Of a DNA stretch of 64,000 nucleotides, positions 41,721-53,313 are shown piece after piece. The notes beneath the pieces were generated by a model. The model saw only the letters and a program-made list of their open reading frames with translations. It had not been told where the DNA came from and searched no databases. The stretch's first letter is position 1. Every line of letters starts with the position of its first letter. The position numbers and the translations under genes were made by a program. This DNA comes from Ochromonas danica (lineage: Eukaryota; Sar; Chrysophyceae; Chromulinales; Chromulinaceae): NCBI GenBank assembly GCA_015146655.1, contig VKHL01000027.1:124001-188000 (forward strand), written 5' to 3'.

Positions 41721-44703
41721 ATGTTAACACTCTCATCTTTGCCTCTTGTTTTGCTCTTCCTTGTCCTTGTGTTGGAAGTGAAAATTATCTGCTCGAAAGA
41801 AATTTCCTCGAAGGACACGGAGGAGGAAGAGCACAACAGGAGAGAGACTGTAGCGAACTTCCCCACCTTTCAGAACTTGCAGGGCTTCGCTCAGTTAAAC
41901 ACCAGTCATGCCGGAAGAAATGATGGTAAGTTGTGTTATGTGGTATCATATCCAAATTCCGCTTTTCATCTTTTTATTTTCCCGTCTTGTATGAGAAGTG
42001 TACAATAGTGATCGACCAGACCACCCGTTGCCGGATTCCATCTCGACCGACTCGTTGTATTTCTATACTTGCCCGTTTTATTCTGCAAGTCAGACATCCA
42101 GTGCCACTTCGGACGGGACGCCTAAGTGCATGTTCTACATGAATGGAGGCACCCAGGTGACGGTGACTAGTTGCGGTGAAAGTGAAAGTGGAGGGTATTG
42201 CTCAGGAGATCAGTATCTGCGTCTCACGGATGCTTATGGCAACCAGCTGGCTTCAAGTGACGATGCATGTGGGGATTGCTCCCGTTTAGAATACACTTCT
42301 TCGTGGGGAAGTCCAGCGTCATTGTTGTATATTTGGCAAGGCTGTTATTCGAGCAATTCTTGCAGCGGCGTGGTGGTCATTATTTCAAGCAACATTCTTC
42401 CAAGCAGCATTTCGAGCAGCTCTCCCACTGAAGCTTTAACTGAGGCTGTAACTCGCGCACGGGCTTCATATGACTACTATTCTGACGGCGACTACTATTT
42501 CCATTGCGACTACTACTCTGCTAGTAATACCAACTCAGCTAGTAGTTATGCTACCACACCACAGTGCTATATAGCATCGTGGGGCGGTTACACCCTATCG
42601 TTAGGGAGCTGCTCGAGCTATTCGTATGGTTCTGTCTCATCATACTGTTCTGGTAACCAGGTGTTGAGGTTGTTGGACGTTTATGATAACGAAGTGGCTA
42701 GAAGTAGTACAACATGTGGTGGCTGTGCAGAGTTGACCTACACAGTTCCCTTTTATTTATCTTATCAGACATACAGTATTTGGGAAGGTTGTTATTCCAC
42801 GGGTAGCTGTGGTGGTCAAGTGGGCATTCGTATGTATGTGACATCAACGACTCCAACGATAGCTCCCAGTCCAAGGCCAAGCATTGCTCCCAGTCGCAAG
42901 CCAAGCACGGTTCCTAGCGCTGTTCCAAGTGCTGCTCCGAGCACTGTTCCAAGCACGGTTCCAAGCACGATTCCAAGCGCTACTCCAAGCACAGTTCCCA
43001 GCGCTGTTCCAAGCGCTGCTCCGAGCACTGTTCCAAGCACTGCTCCGAGCACTGTTCCAAGCACTGTTCCTAGCGCTGTTCCGAGTGCTGCTCCGAGCAC
43101 TGTTCCAAGCACGGTTCCAAGTACTGCTCCAAGCACTATTCCAAGCACTATTCCAAGCACTATTCCAAGCACAGTTCCAAGCACGGCACTAAGAACTGCG
43201 CCAAGCGCTGCCCCGAGCGTAGGTCCAAGCACTTCTCCCACAGCAGTTGCAATACGTCGCACATGGGCTTCATACTACGGCCACATTGAAAGTTATTATT
43301 ACAACAACTACTACTATTGCGGTTATTACTCAGGTAGTGATACCAACTCAGCTACCAGCTATGCTACCACACCACAGTGCTATATATGGGTGTGTGGCGG
43401 CTACAGCATTTCATTGGGGAGCTGCTCGAGCTATTCGTATGGTTCTGTCTCATCATACTGTTCTGGTAACCAGGTGTTGAGGTTGTTGGACAGTTCTGGT
43501 AACGAAGTGGCTAGAAGTAGTGCAACATGTGGTGGCTGTGCAGAGTTGACCTACACAGTTCCCACTTACTCATCTTGTCAGACATACAGTATTTGGGAAG
43601 GTTGTGATTCCACGGGTAGCTGTGGTGGTCAAGTGGGCATTCGTATGTATGTGGCAAAACTGATGCCAACTATTGCCCCTTCGCCTTCGCCTTCTCCTTG
43701 GCCTTCTCCTTCTCCTCGGCCTTCTCGCCGGTTCACCAGGTCTCCAACTATGGCGCCTAGTGCTGATGCTCTTACCAAATTGGTATTTACACTGAGTGTT
43801 TCTGTCCAAGATGGTTATTCTCGTTCGGATGATTTGGCACAATCAATCTGGGTGCAATCCTTGGCAGACGTGTTGGGCATACCGTCAAGTGAGGTTACTT
43901 TCATTTCGATTTCGACTTTTGACTCCACCAGTGGCAGAACGGATGCAGTACCTTTGGCAGATGGCAACACCGCGGTAACATTGCAAGTGAGCATGATGCT
44001 GTCTGACTTGTCTCTTCCCTATGGAGCAACGCTAGATGATGCCTTGGACGAGGTGAACAGTGACATCAGTTGGCTGGAGAGTTCCAGCGGTCTTCAGAGC
44101 CTTCAGAACACATTGATCAGCGTGGCGAATAGCGTGGGAGATTCTAGCTTCAGTGTGAGTGTGACAGATTTGCAATGCAGCACAGTGGTGATAAGCACTC
44201 CAGTAGATGGCAATGACGATGATGGCGATGGAGGAGATGGAGGGTCTATGGATGTCGTGTTCTATGTGCTGGTGGTGCTTGTTCCCATCGTTGGTGTTTC
44301 TGTGTTGTGTATGCTGTGTTGGTGGTTATGGCNNNNNNNNNNCGTGTTCTATGTGCTGGTGGTGCTTGTTCCCATCGTTGGTGTTTCTGTGTTGTGTATG
44401 CTGTGTTGGTGGTTATGGCACAAATATGGAAATGGAAGCTCATCACCTCCAGTTGTTGTGGGGGACCAGCAACAAGATGTTTCTTCTCAAGCTGCAGCAG
44501 GTAGCAACAATAACAATAACAACAACGGCAACATTGACCAGAACATGGCGAGAGATTTGGAATCAGCTCCTGTTGTGGCGTTGGAGCTCGTCACAATACA
44601 GCCTGGCGCTGAAGGAAACCTGTCAACGGGAGTGATGGTCCTCGCTATTCCTATTGATATCTTACCTGATCACAAGCTCCCCTCTGCACCCCCTTTACCT
44701 TAG
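41721..44703 (+). CDS. Cys-rich repeat type I membrane protein, copy A' (contains assembly gap)
   Basis: Exons 41721-41925 and 41999-44703. Signal peptide exon MLTLSSLPLVLLFLVLVLEV; the upstream Met used by copy A is lost here (ATG changed to ATCACG). Three Tyr/Cys-rich modules; between modules 2 and 3 is a ~110 aa PSTVPSTAPST stalk (about 42870-43230) that copy A lacks. SEA-like domain, TM and tail ending LPSAPPLP follow. The stretch 44256-44419 holds a 77 bp repeat either side of 10 Ns, so the TM is written twice; collapsing it removes 87 bp and stays in frame, giving a single TM. Function unknown. Confidence 0.8.
42870..43230. repeat. 12-bp minisatellite encoding PS(T/A)(V/A/I) stalk
   Basis: About 25-30 units of the type AGCACTGTTCCA or AGCGCTGTTCCA. 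It encodes the Pro/Ser/Thr stalk of copy A'. The opposite strand is also open (148 codons) purely because of unit length and composition. Confidence 0.9.
44256..44419. other. assembly gap (10 N) flanked by identical 77-bp copies
   Basis: 44256-44332 and 44343-44419 are the same 77 bp; Ns lie at 44333-44342. This is the pattern of two contig ends that overlap but were not merged. Biological duplication is unlikely. Confidence 0.93.
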
Positions 44704-45319
44704 TTGTCCGTCGCTATTAAATACTCGCGATCGTTGGCGCCTATTGATATGTAGGAACTCTACATAGTCACATGCTCATCGGACTGTTTAGCCTCATGTA
44801 GTCATTAGCATTTAGTGCGCGTAGTTTTGTAGCTCGTATTTGACAGTTTTTTTTTGAGAAAGAAGTAGATTTTTAGTTGCCTTCATTATATAATGCAGGC
44901 TTTGAATATACGCATGATGTTGCAATTCAGCATTTGTTGATAAACGTAACTGCTGACTACTACTACTTCTACTACTGCTACTAAGGGTAGATTCTTGTTG
45001 AATCTAAGCAATGACCTTAATTGTGATGGAGACCAGTGGATGAGTTGTTGCCAAGATCACTCATTCACTGCTCCGCCATCCACCAATTAAGGTTCAACAT
45101 GGACTTTAATTATTACGATGCTAATAGCTAATATCCTAAGCAGTAGACTAAATTAGTCTAGTAGTGTTCATCCATGCGGACATCAAACATTACGCTTGCC
45201 CCAAGTGAAAGTATGAAATGAGTGGTTTAATCTCATCATTTCGCACAACCACCACACGGGCCGCAGTGTTGACCAGTCAAATCAAATCAATTCAATTCAA
45301 ATCAAATCAAATCAATGCT
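44704..45319. other. 3' flank of copy A' and leader of the next gene
   Basis: Contains the interrupted trinucleotide run (about 44954-44983), the hairpin 45015-45092 and an (AAATC)n-type run at about 45278-45316 just before the next start codon. Confidence 0.6.
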
Positions 45320-45967
45320 ATGGCGAGGCAGGAGAGATTCATCGCCATCACTTTGTTGGCATTCTCCGTCATCTTCCTCTTGTTGGGATATGGTGTAGAA
45401 GGAAAAGTGCGTCCTTTGGTCTTCACTTGGAAGCCAACTCAATCTCCAACAGCTCGACCAACCACTGCATCCTCTTCCATTAGACCCACCACAGTCCATC
45501 CTTCTTATGCCCCCACACGCACTCCCACAAGAGCTCCCACATATGCTCCATCTCCTTATCCCACAGCTTCCCCATTCTCTGGATCAGATGGCAATGGAGC
45601 GGAAACAGACATTGGCATGATGTTCTTGGAAATCACATTGCCTGTCTTGGTTGGGACGGCACTCATCATCCTCTTCTTCTTTTACGTTTATCCCTACTTC
45701 TTTTCTTCATCGCCTTCTCAAGGCGTGCAACCCACTTCTGGCCCTGCCCCTATCATGCGAGACATGGAGTTATGTCCTGCCTCAGCAGTCTCTTCTGCGG
45801 GTCCTCCCAACCCGCTGACTCCATGCGCTCCTGTGGGCCAAGTTGTTCAGATTCTTCCCTTACAAGGAATAGTCAAGGAAGTAGTTCCCTCAGCGCCTCT
45901 TGCAGAGGATGTTATTATCGGAGTACCTGTCACCTCTCCCTTAGCACACGATAACAATGTGGTGTGA
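45320..45967 (+). CDS. small single-pass membrane protein with PS/T stalk and PSAP tail
   Basis: 216 aa from the ATG at MARQERF. Signal peptide (AITLLAFSVIFLLLGYGVEG), a ~75 aa extracellular Pro/Thr/Ser stalk (TRTPTRAPTYAPSPYPT), TM (EITLPVLVGTALIILFFFYVYPYFF), then a ~70 aa cytosolic tail that includes VVPSAPLAED. It has the stalk, TM and tail logic of the Cys-rich family but no Cys-rich module or SEA-like domain. It lies directly downstream of copy A' on the same strand. It may be a co-receptor-like or stalk-only member; this is inference. Confidence 0.75.
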   Translation: MARQERFIAITLLAFSVIFLLLGYGVEGKVRPLVFTWKPTQSPTARPTTASSSIRPTTVHPSYAPTRTPTRAPTYAPSPYPTASPFSGSDGNGAETDIGMMFLEITLPVLVGTALIILFFFYVYPYFFSSSPSQGVQPTSGPAPIMRDMELCPASAVSSAGPPNPLTPCAPVGQVVQILPLQGIVKEVVPSAPLAEDVIIGVPVTSPLAHDNNVV

Positions 45968-46745
45968 TATGGAAACTCTATGATCGGATTGGATTCATTC
46001 GTTTATTGCTTCGCCGTACGATGTACCGGTGACGCTTACGGTTACCTGTGACATGTCCTAACGTTATGACCGTCGGTTAGAATGTTGCGATAGATCAGCT
46101 TCGATGTTATGCTTGTATTCTGTTTTCTTTTGTTCCAAGGAACGACATCGTGTTTGCGGATCGATTAAAGTTAGGTCATCATTATCTTAAAGTAATTAGA
46201 CTTGATTGATATCACGAACTGTCTCAAGTGTCACGAGTGCTGGGCAGCAATAGATGGATTGGAATGCACATTATCAGTACCAAATCAAACACTCTCAATG
46301 GTCACCACGTTTTGTCTTCAGAGAACCTTCAACTGTCCCAGATATAACAAGGGCACCTTACAAGTACTCAGATCAGACCACATCATGACTATCTTTCAAC
46401 CAAAGGCCTCGAAGCGAATAATCGCGAATTTCTATTTGCTTTCCACCGCATTAATCTTACACACAACCAAGAAACAAATGAAAAGCAAGCGAAAATCAAT
46501 AGTCAAAAACTTAAGTAGTTAACTAATATCCTATCTCAACCAAAGGACAGTCAACGATCTAATAGAATACTACAGTAATACTTCCATCAACAGATAAATT
46601 CAATCAATAGTACAATAGGATAGTGCAATAGCAGAAGCGATGAAAGAAAACAAGGCAACGAGGTACTGAACAGTCTTCTACAGCATAACCATACTAAAGC
46701 TGTTTCCAAACAACTTTGACACAACCCATCTCCACCACCAATGAG
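45968..46745. other. intergenic and cassette flank
   Basis: From about 46430 the sequence is the conserved 3' flank of the pseudo-receiver (paralogous, inverted, to 8007-8325). A 106-codon frame at 46202-46522 shows no domain. Confidence 0.55.
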
Positions 46746-47248
46746 TTAACGGACGATGTCTTGTGAAGCAGCTCCATCACGCCGAGGAAGATCGATCAAC
46801 AAAGATTTCGAGTCATCATCATTTACTTTCGCTGCTGTATGCAGTAAGTCAGCCTCGCGCTTGATGGAGACGATGACTTGCAGCAAGTCAGAAGGAGGGA
46901 AAGGTCTCTTTAGAATGGTCCAGACATAGCGTTGACAAGATTCTTCATCCACAGCTACATGATTCTCATGACTGGTGCTATCACTGCCGCCCACTTCTTC
47001 GTCAGTTCCAGTAATGAGAACTATGGGAATAGTGCTGCCCGCTGACCTGAGGGTCTGAACCATCTCCAAGGCATTGCAATGAGGAAGTTCATAGTTCGCA
47101 ATTGTCAGGTCAAAACGAGTATTCTCCATAAAGTCCACGGCCACGAAGACATCTGGCACGACTGTGAAGAAACAGATGAAATCCAAGGAAGCAGTTGACT
47201 CTTCTAGCTTGCGAACACTTGCACGACCATCCACACTTTGCTGGATAT
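46746..47248 (-). pseudogene. degenerate receiver-domain exon, copy R1
   Basis: Same exon as 7504-8006 with one amino-acid change noticed (LLHTAAK for LLHTAVK). Acceptor and stop are retained. Asn at the phosphoacceptor position (ANYELP). No upstream exon with the acidic pair was recognised. Confidence 0.55.
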
Positions 47249-47589
47249 CTAAAGCATGCGAGAAGAGAGGTGGTTGTCAAACACCTGAACAAAACAAGAT
47301 GAGATATCAATCATCTCTCACATAAGATCTTGAAAGATGACTTTCGTGATGAAGATGTTTGAAGCATAGCACTATCCAACTTAGATGATGACTAGTCTAG
47401 GGAAACGTTATGACCCTTCACTTCAACTGTAAGCAATAATAACACCAAAACAAGAGAATCTTACAAGTAAGATGGAATAATACACTGCAGCTGCCCGTGT
47501 TGTTGCTGCTCCGTACTGTCTCATACAACAGACAAGCAAGAAGGCGAAGGGCCACAGAACCGCCAGCAGGCCTGAGAGGGTGTGTGGTG

Positions 47590-48840
47590 TGTGCCCACCA
47601 CAGAGAGATTGAACGGGGGACTGCCCCCAGCAACGAAACAGCGAATTTCAACCATTTTTCATGTCTCTGAACCAGTTTTTGGTACAAATTGTCAATATTT
47701 CTCAGGGTGAAGTGTGATATCCCCTGCCTGCCCACAGAACAAGAACAGCAGCAGTGATTTTCACCACCAATGAACTGGTTTCCATGTCTTCCAATGAATT
47801 ATTGGTCCGATGCTTTGAAACAACCTGTCAATATTTCTTATCTTTCATTTAATCAATGTGATAGATCAAGCGATAGAAATATCCCACTCCCACTACAGCG
47901 AATTTCACCACGAATGAACTCTTTTTCATGTATCTGAACGAATGGTCCGACCGATGCGTTGAAACAAGCAATCCAACAATCTAATCTTTCTATTAATCAG
48001 CATGATAGATCAAGCGATAGAAATATTCCCAGAACTATGAATTTCACCATGAAAAGCTTTTCACGTCATCACAAAAGGACAGACCAGGGACTGTCCCGTC
48101 CCAGAACAGCCAATTTCCAATTCAAACTTCACCACTGACCCTTCAAAACAAGTTCTCAGCTGCTGTTGTCAATATTTCATATTTTCTTACTAAAAAGAGT
48201 GATGGATCAAGTGATAGAAGTATCTGATATCCTACTCTACCTACACGATGGCGAATTTCGCCACCAACAAACTACTATTATTATTACGTCTCTGAATGAA
48301 GTTTTGGCCCGATGATTTCTAATAAGCTGTTAATATTTCATATTTTCCTGCAAAAATCAGTGATGGATGATCAAGTGATAGAAATATCCTGTCCCCTCCA
48401 CTGCGAATTTTACCATGAATGAACTCTCTTCACGTCTCTGAGTGAATTCTTGGTCTAATCCTCTCAAACAAACAGTCAATATTTCTTATTTTCCTATTAA
48501 TGAGATGAGACAATGATCGAAATTCGAGAAGTGGTGGATGAGACAGAAGGTGCAGTTCCAGACAACTTGTGGCCTATTGCGACATTCATGTACAAAGAGC
48601 TATTTTCCTGGGATCAGCATCAGCATGTTGGATAAATCTAATGGCATCATATCGACGAATCCTCCTCCCTGCCCCAACCACTGTGATAGATATCCTTCCC
48701 CCAGAACAGCGAATTTGAAATCTTTTCAGGAATGAATTCTTGGTCTGATCCTCTGAAACAAACCTATCAATATTTGATATTTTCCTATAAATTAGATATG
48801 ATGTATCAAACGATAGAGATATCCTATTTGGATCCGCTAC
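47590..48840. repeat. diverged ~140-200 bp tandem repeat (copy R1)
   Basis: About seven units, each running from GCGAATTTCACCA through GAATGAACTC, GTCAATATTTCTTATTTTCC and TGATGGATCAAGTGATAG to AAATATCC. Longer here than in copies L (6615-7240) and R2. Confidence 0.75.
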
Positions 48841-48989
48841 CGGCTGAAGACCCTCTTTTATGATGTGCTTGTCAAGAAACCAAACAAACTGCAAAGTGAA
48901 GGGTAGCCGGGTAAAGAACTTGAGAGCATGTAGCAAATTAGATGGTCTACCAGATGTAAGACATGCGGGGACATTTCCATTTCTATGCT

Positions 48990-49157
48990 AATCGCAAGCA
49001 GTAGGTCAGAAGGTTGACCGGATGGAACACTGGAAGGCTGACCAGATGGTTGACCAGAAGAAGGCTGAGTGCTAGGCTGCCCAGAAGGTTGAAGCCTGCC
49101 CTCCTCGAATCCCGTGCTGTGCCAACAACCATTTGACAGTCTGGCCCAATGACACAA
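48990..49157 (-). pseudogene. PSGQPS stalk fragment (copy R1)
   Basis: Encodes QPSGQPSTQPSSGQPSGQPS-type repeats on the minus strand, followed by a frame matching the region after the repeat in copy L (hydrophobic, FTLQFVWF). No start or signal is convincing. Confidence 0.55.
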
Positions 49158-49568
49158 ACAAACAAACGTAGATTTTACGGCTTCTGTCTGTTGATTCCCG
49201 TCCTTCTCGTTCCAACTCCGTCATTGATATCTCATTGAAGTCATTTTGTCCTCAAACTTCTACAACAATCCAGCTGATCTCTTTTCGTCAAAGGCATCTG
49301 ATCGACAAGACCGCTCCGGAAATCTTCGACTGGGATTACAGTAATTTATATCCAACAGTACCTTTTGCCTTTTTCCTTATACCTTCCAATAAGCGTTTGT
49401 TTGGCCCGGTATTGTCCCTCCCATGGGGTCCCGCAAAACCACTCTTCTCCTCAGGTGGCATGTGATAACCTTTAGGAACAGATTAGAATCTGATCTCTCC
49501 CGACCTCAGAATCATAGTAGATCTAAATAATTATCTCGGGGATAGAATGTCTCTCTGAAAACGAATAA

Positions 49569-49725
49569 TTGATGAAAACCTGGTATTTACTAAAAATCGC
49601 AACTTTTCACATTATCCCTGTTAAAGAAGAGTTATATGATAGACTTCTAACCTTAGACTATCTAAAATGTGTCAAGCTCTCGCTGCAAAAGAGTTCATTC
49701 ATGTTGGAAATGTGGACCACTTCGC
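49569..49725 (+). other. 83-aa-ORF cassette segment, copy R1 (truncated)
   Basis: Starts MMKTWYLLKIATFHIIPVKE as in the other copies and ends at WTTSP, where an unrelated cassette part is joined at about 49727. Confidence 0.4.
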
Positions 49726-50152
49726 CGAGCAGAGAGGTGGTTGTCAAACACCTGAACAAAACAAGATGAGATATCAATCATCTCTCACATAAGATCTTGA
49801 AAGATGACTTTCGCGATGATGATGATGTTTGAAGCATAGCACTATCCAACTCAGATGATGACTAGTCTACAGTAGGGTAAAGTTATGATGACTAGTCTAG
49901 GGTGAAGTTATGACCCTTCCTTCACTATTCACTTCAACTGTAATAAGCAACAAGTACGAGAATCTTACAGCCAAGATGGAATGTATTGGTGGTGTTGCTC
50001 ACTTCGCCTGGCAATACTTGGCAATACTTGGCAATACTGGCTGGTAATATGTGGCAATATCAACCTCTTGGCAATGGTAAAACCTGCTGTCAAGCGAATA
50101 ATCTGCCCGAATGAATAGTCTAAATATGAATGAAGGAATGAAGGAATGAAGG

Positions 50153-50330
50153 ATGGCTGATTATGGTCGAGATCTATTTGATCTAATATCTCGTGGAGAT
50201 GAAGCAGCTGTACAAGCCTATCTAAAGCGGCACTCTCGTCGTCTCCACGTCTTCCTAGACTGGGCGAACAACAGCTTTGGCGAGGTGAGGAAGAATCACT
50301 TACTTTATCTACTGCCTGCGGTGATTGTAT
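50153..50330 (+). pseudogene. ankyrin-gene exon 1 fragment, copy R1
   Basis: ADYGRDLFDLISRGDEAAVQ and the first part of intron 1 match 53320-53500; the match stops at a telomere-like tract, and no ankyrin repeat remains. Confidence 0.85.
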
Positions 50331-50331
50331 T

Positions 50332-50352
50332 TGAGGGTTAGTGTTAGTGTAA
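50332..50352. repeat. degenerate telomere-like tract at a gene-fragment joint
   Basis: GGGTTAGTGTTAGTG lies exactly between the ankyrin intron fragment and the kinase REC fragment, in neither parent. Confidence 0.6.
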
Positions 50353-50362
50353 GAGGACAGGG

Positions 50363-50662
50363 TACATTTTTTGAGGCAGGAGATGGACAAGAGTGTGTGG
50401 ACATGGTTTTGAAAGCTAAGGAAGGCCAACACGAAGCGTTTGATGCCATCTTTATTGACTATGAGATGCCTCGCATGAATGGACCAAAAGTGCTGCGCTC
50501 CTTGCAATGCACCATTCCTATTATTGGGGTGACTGGCAACTTGCTGTCTGAAGATCGAGATTGCTTTCTTCAATCTGGTGCGCTAAGAGTTCTCAATAAG
50601 CCATTCACTCTTGCCCAACTCGGAGACAGTCTTCTGGATTTACCTGATCGTTTATTTGATTA
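50363..50662 (+). pseudogene. kinase REC-domain fragment
   Basis: Matches the C-terminal receiver of the kinase at 8896-11748, inverted: FFEAGDGQECVDMVLKAKEG, then IDYEMPRMNGPK, GVTGNLLSEDRDC and NKPFTLAQLGDSLLDLPDR. The acidic pair of beta1 and three residues after NGPK (ACE) are missing. The 3' flank of the parent follows at 50663-50870. Confidence 0.85.
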
Positions 50663-51110
50663 ATATGTTTTGTTTCTTCTCTATGGTCGTTTGTTAGACC
50701 TACCATGCCTATCACAAAGCATGGTGAGGTTTTGACAATCACCACCGTTATGTCATATCTTTCATATACCATGTCATATACCCTATTGACCAGTCGAGTG
50801 GTGATTTTGTCTCCGCCATCTTTTGATTTATCTTTTACATCTTTGCTTTCCATCTCAATCTTGCACTCAACCAAGAAGCAAAGGAAAAACTGATCTAAAA
50901 TCAATAATCACAAATTACAGTATTTTTAACGAATATCCTTTCCGAAACGAAGGACAGTCAACGATTAAATAGTGGCTACAGTAATACTTCCATTGATAAC
51001 AATAGCACAAGAGATAGTGCTAAAGCAGAAGCGATGAAAGAAAACGAGGCAATGAGGTACTGAGCAGCATTCTACAGTATAACCATACTAAAGCTGTTTT
51101 CAAACAACTT

Positions 51111-51155
51111 TTATTAAGGATCCAAGCTTCACCATGGCAGTTTGTTAGCGTTAAC
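51111..51155. other. ~42 bp insertion with clustered restriction-type sites
   Basis: Absent from the two sister copies (8025-8036 and 46716-46722 are continuous). Contains GGATCCAAGCTTCACCATGG (51118-51137), which reads as BamHI, HindIII and a CACCATGG start context, then GTTAAC. Confidence 0.8.
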
Positions 51156-51683
51156 ACAACCCATCTCCACCACCAATGAGTTGACGGACGATGTCTTGTG
51201 AAGCAGCTCCATCACGCCGAGGAAGATCGATCAACAAAGATTTCGAGTCATCATCATTTACTTTCGCTGCTGTATGCAGCAAGTCAGCTTCGCGCTTGAT
51301 GGAGACGATGACTTGCAGCAAGTCAGAAGGAGGGAAAGGTCTCTTTAGAATGGTCCAGACATAGCGTTGACAAGATTCTTCATCCACAGCTACATGATTC
51401 TCATGACTGGTGCTATCACTGCCGCCCACTTCTTCGTCAGTTCCAGTAATGAGAACTATGGGAATAGTGCTGCCCGCTGACCTGAGGGTCTGAACCATCT
51501 CCAAGGCATTGCAATGAGGAAGTTCATAGTTCGCAATTGTCAGGTCAAAACGAGTATTCTCCATAAAGTCCACGGCCACGAAGACATCTGGCACGACTGT
51601 GAAGAAACAGATGAAATCCAAGGAAGCAGTTGACTCTTCTAGCTTGCGAACACTTGCACGACCATCCACACTTTGCTGGATAT
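51151..51683 (-). pseudogene. degenerate receiver-domain exon, copy R2
   Basis: As copies L and R1, but the shared stop codon is CAA here, so the frame reads on through QLIGGGDGLC to a new stop at the insertion described at 51111-51155. Asn replaces the phosphoacceptor Asp. Confidence 0.55.
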
Positions 51684-52319
51684 CTAAAGCATGCGAGAAG
51701 AGAGGTGGTTGTCAAACACCTGAACAAAACAAGATGAGATATCAATCATCTCTCACATAAGATCTTGAAAGATGACTTTCGCGATGATGATGATGTTTGA
51801 AGCATAGCACTATCCAACTCAGATGATGACTAGTCTACAGTAGGGTAAAGTTATGATGACTAGTGTAGGGTAAAGTTATGACCCTTCCTTCACTATTCAC
51901 TTCAACTGCAAGCTGCAAGAAGAAGAGAACAACTGCAAGCAGTTGAATGGAAGGGAGTCCACGTCATCGTCAACAAGGGGTCGGACTGTCAGAAGCGGGT
52001 GCGTGCCCAGGTGAGGCGGGGGACTACCCCCAGAACTGCCAATTTCACCACAATCTGTCTATATTTCTTATTTTCCTTATATGGAGAATAATTGAATAAG
52101 TGTCCTTTCGATGACATGCGATGGATCAAGCCATAGAAAAATAATCCTGTTTGGACCAGTTACCGACTGAAGACCCTCTGTTATGATGTACTTATCAAGG
52201 AGCCAAACAGACTGCAATGTGAAGGACATCGCCAGTAGAAATCTTGACAGCATGTAGCAAATTACAGTAGATACCCTTGTAAGACGAAGTGTGCATTTCC
52301 ATGCCTATCGCGAGCACCA

Positions 52320-52530
52320 GCAGGTCAGAAGGTTGACCAGAGGGCTAACTGGAAGGCTCACTCCAATGCTGACCCGAAGGCTGCACACTCACAGCTGACT
52401 CAAAGGCTGGGCAGAAGGTTGACCAGATGGAACGATGGAAGGCTGGGCAGAAGGAACTGTATGGTTGACTAGAAGAAGACTAAGTGCTAGGCTACCCAGA
52501 AAGTAGAAGAAGGAAGGTTTCCCTCCTCGA
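52320..52530 (-). pseudogene. PSGQPS stalk fragment (copy R2)
   Basis: Short run encoding AQPS, VPSGQPSAQP and related units with a hydrophobic shifted frame upstream, like copy L; interrupted. Confidence 0.5.
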
Positions 52531-52989
52531 ATGCCATGTTTTACCAACAACCATTTTATAGTCTGCGTGCCCAATGACACAACAAGCAAACGTAGCTTTA
52601 AGGCTTCTCCTTCTCGTTCCAACTCCATCAAGGATATCTCATTGAAGTCATTTTGTCGCTTCTTAACCTCAACCTTCTACAACAATCCAGCTGATCTCAT
52701 TCAGTCAAAGGCCTCTGATCGACAAGACCGCTCCGGAAATCTTCGACTGGGATTACAGTATATCTTCCAAATTCCTTGCAAACCAGAATCTTTTACCTTA
52801 TACCAACTAATAAGCGTTTGTTTGGCCCGGTATTGTCCCTCCCATGGGGTCCCGCAAAACCACTCTTCTCCTCAGGTGGCATGTGATAACCTTTAGGAAC
52901 AGATTAGAATCTGATCTCTCCCGACCTCAGAATCATAGTAGATCTAAATAATTATCTCGGGGATAGAATGTCTCTCTGAAAACGAATAA

Positions 52990-53280
52990 TTGATGAAAAC
53001 CTGGTATTTACTAAAAATCGCAACTTTTCACATTATCCCTGTTAAAGAAGAGTTATATGATAGACTTCTAACCTTAGACTATCTAAAATGTGTCAAGCTC
53101 TCGCTGCAAAAGAGTTCATTCATGTTGGAAATGTGGACCACTTCGCCTGGCAATACCTGGCAATACTGGGTAGGCAATACTTGGCAATACTGGCTGGTAA
53201 TATGTGGCAATATCAACCTTACCAGAGGTAAAACCAGCTGTTATGTAATTCCTCACCAGCTGGGTGAGACAAGCGAATAA
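52990..53280 (+). other. 83-aa-ORF cassette segment, copy R2
   Basis: Open frame of 96 codons: MMKTWYLLKIATFHIIPVKE..., then WQYW-type units from the TATTGCC minisatellite. Unknown; see the copy at 5567-5713. Confidence 0.35.
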
Positions 53281-53313
53281 TCCGCCTGAATGAGTGAATG
53301 AATGAAGAAGTGA

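Larger units (their letters stand above)
41656..45092 (+). repeat. arm 2 of inverted segmental duplication
   Basis: Paralog of 145-3231 in opposite orientation, with the same gene, intron, 3' flank, AGT array (interrupted) and terminal hairpin (45015-45092). It is longer because the stalk minisatellite is expanded and because of the assembly artefact at 44256-44419. Confidence 0.85.
46430..50870. repeat. mosaic cassette copy R1
   Basis: Order: receiver flank, pseudo-receiver exon (minus), satellite, PSGQPS remnant, 300 bp unknown segment, 83-aa-ORF segment. At about 49727 it switches abruptly to the receiver's upstream flank, then TATTGCC minisatellite, ankyrin exon 1, telomere-like tract, kinase REC fragment and kinase 3' flank. 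It is internally rearranged relative to copy R2. Confidence 0.85.
50870..53313. repeat. mosaic cassette copy R2
   Basis: Same order as copy L (inverted relative to it): receiver flank, pseudo-receiver, short satellite, PSGQPS remnant, unknown 300 bp segment, 83-aa-ORF segment, TATTGCC minisatellite, then the ankyrin gene. Because the ankyrin gene is complete here, R2 is probably the source arrangement. Confidence 0.8.

Noticed and set aside
42816-43262. 148-codon antisense frame with GTVLGAVLG repeats
   Set aside because: Shadow of the 12-bp minisatellite; open in several frames because of unit length.
46202-46522. 106-codon frame with several Cys
   Set aside because: No domain or paralog; its end lies in cassette flank sequence that is not open in the other copies.
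47590-48840. CRISPR-like array
   Set aside because: Units are long, diverged and without a constant repeat/spacer pattern; the context is eukaryotic.
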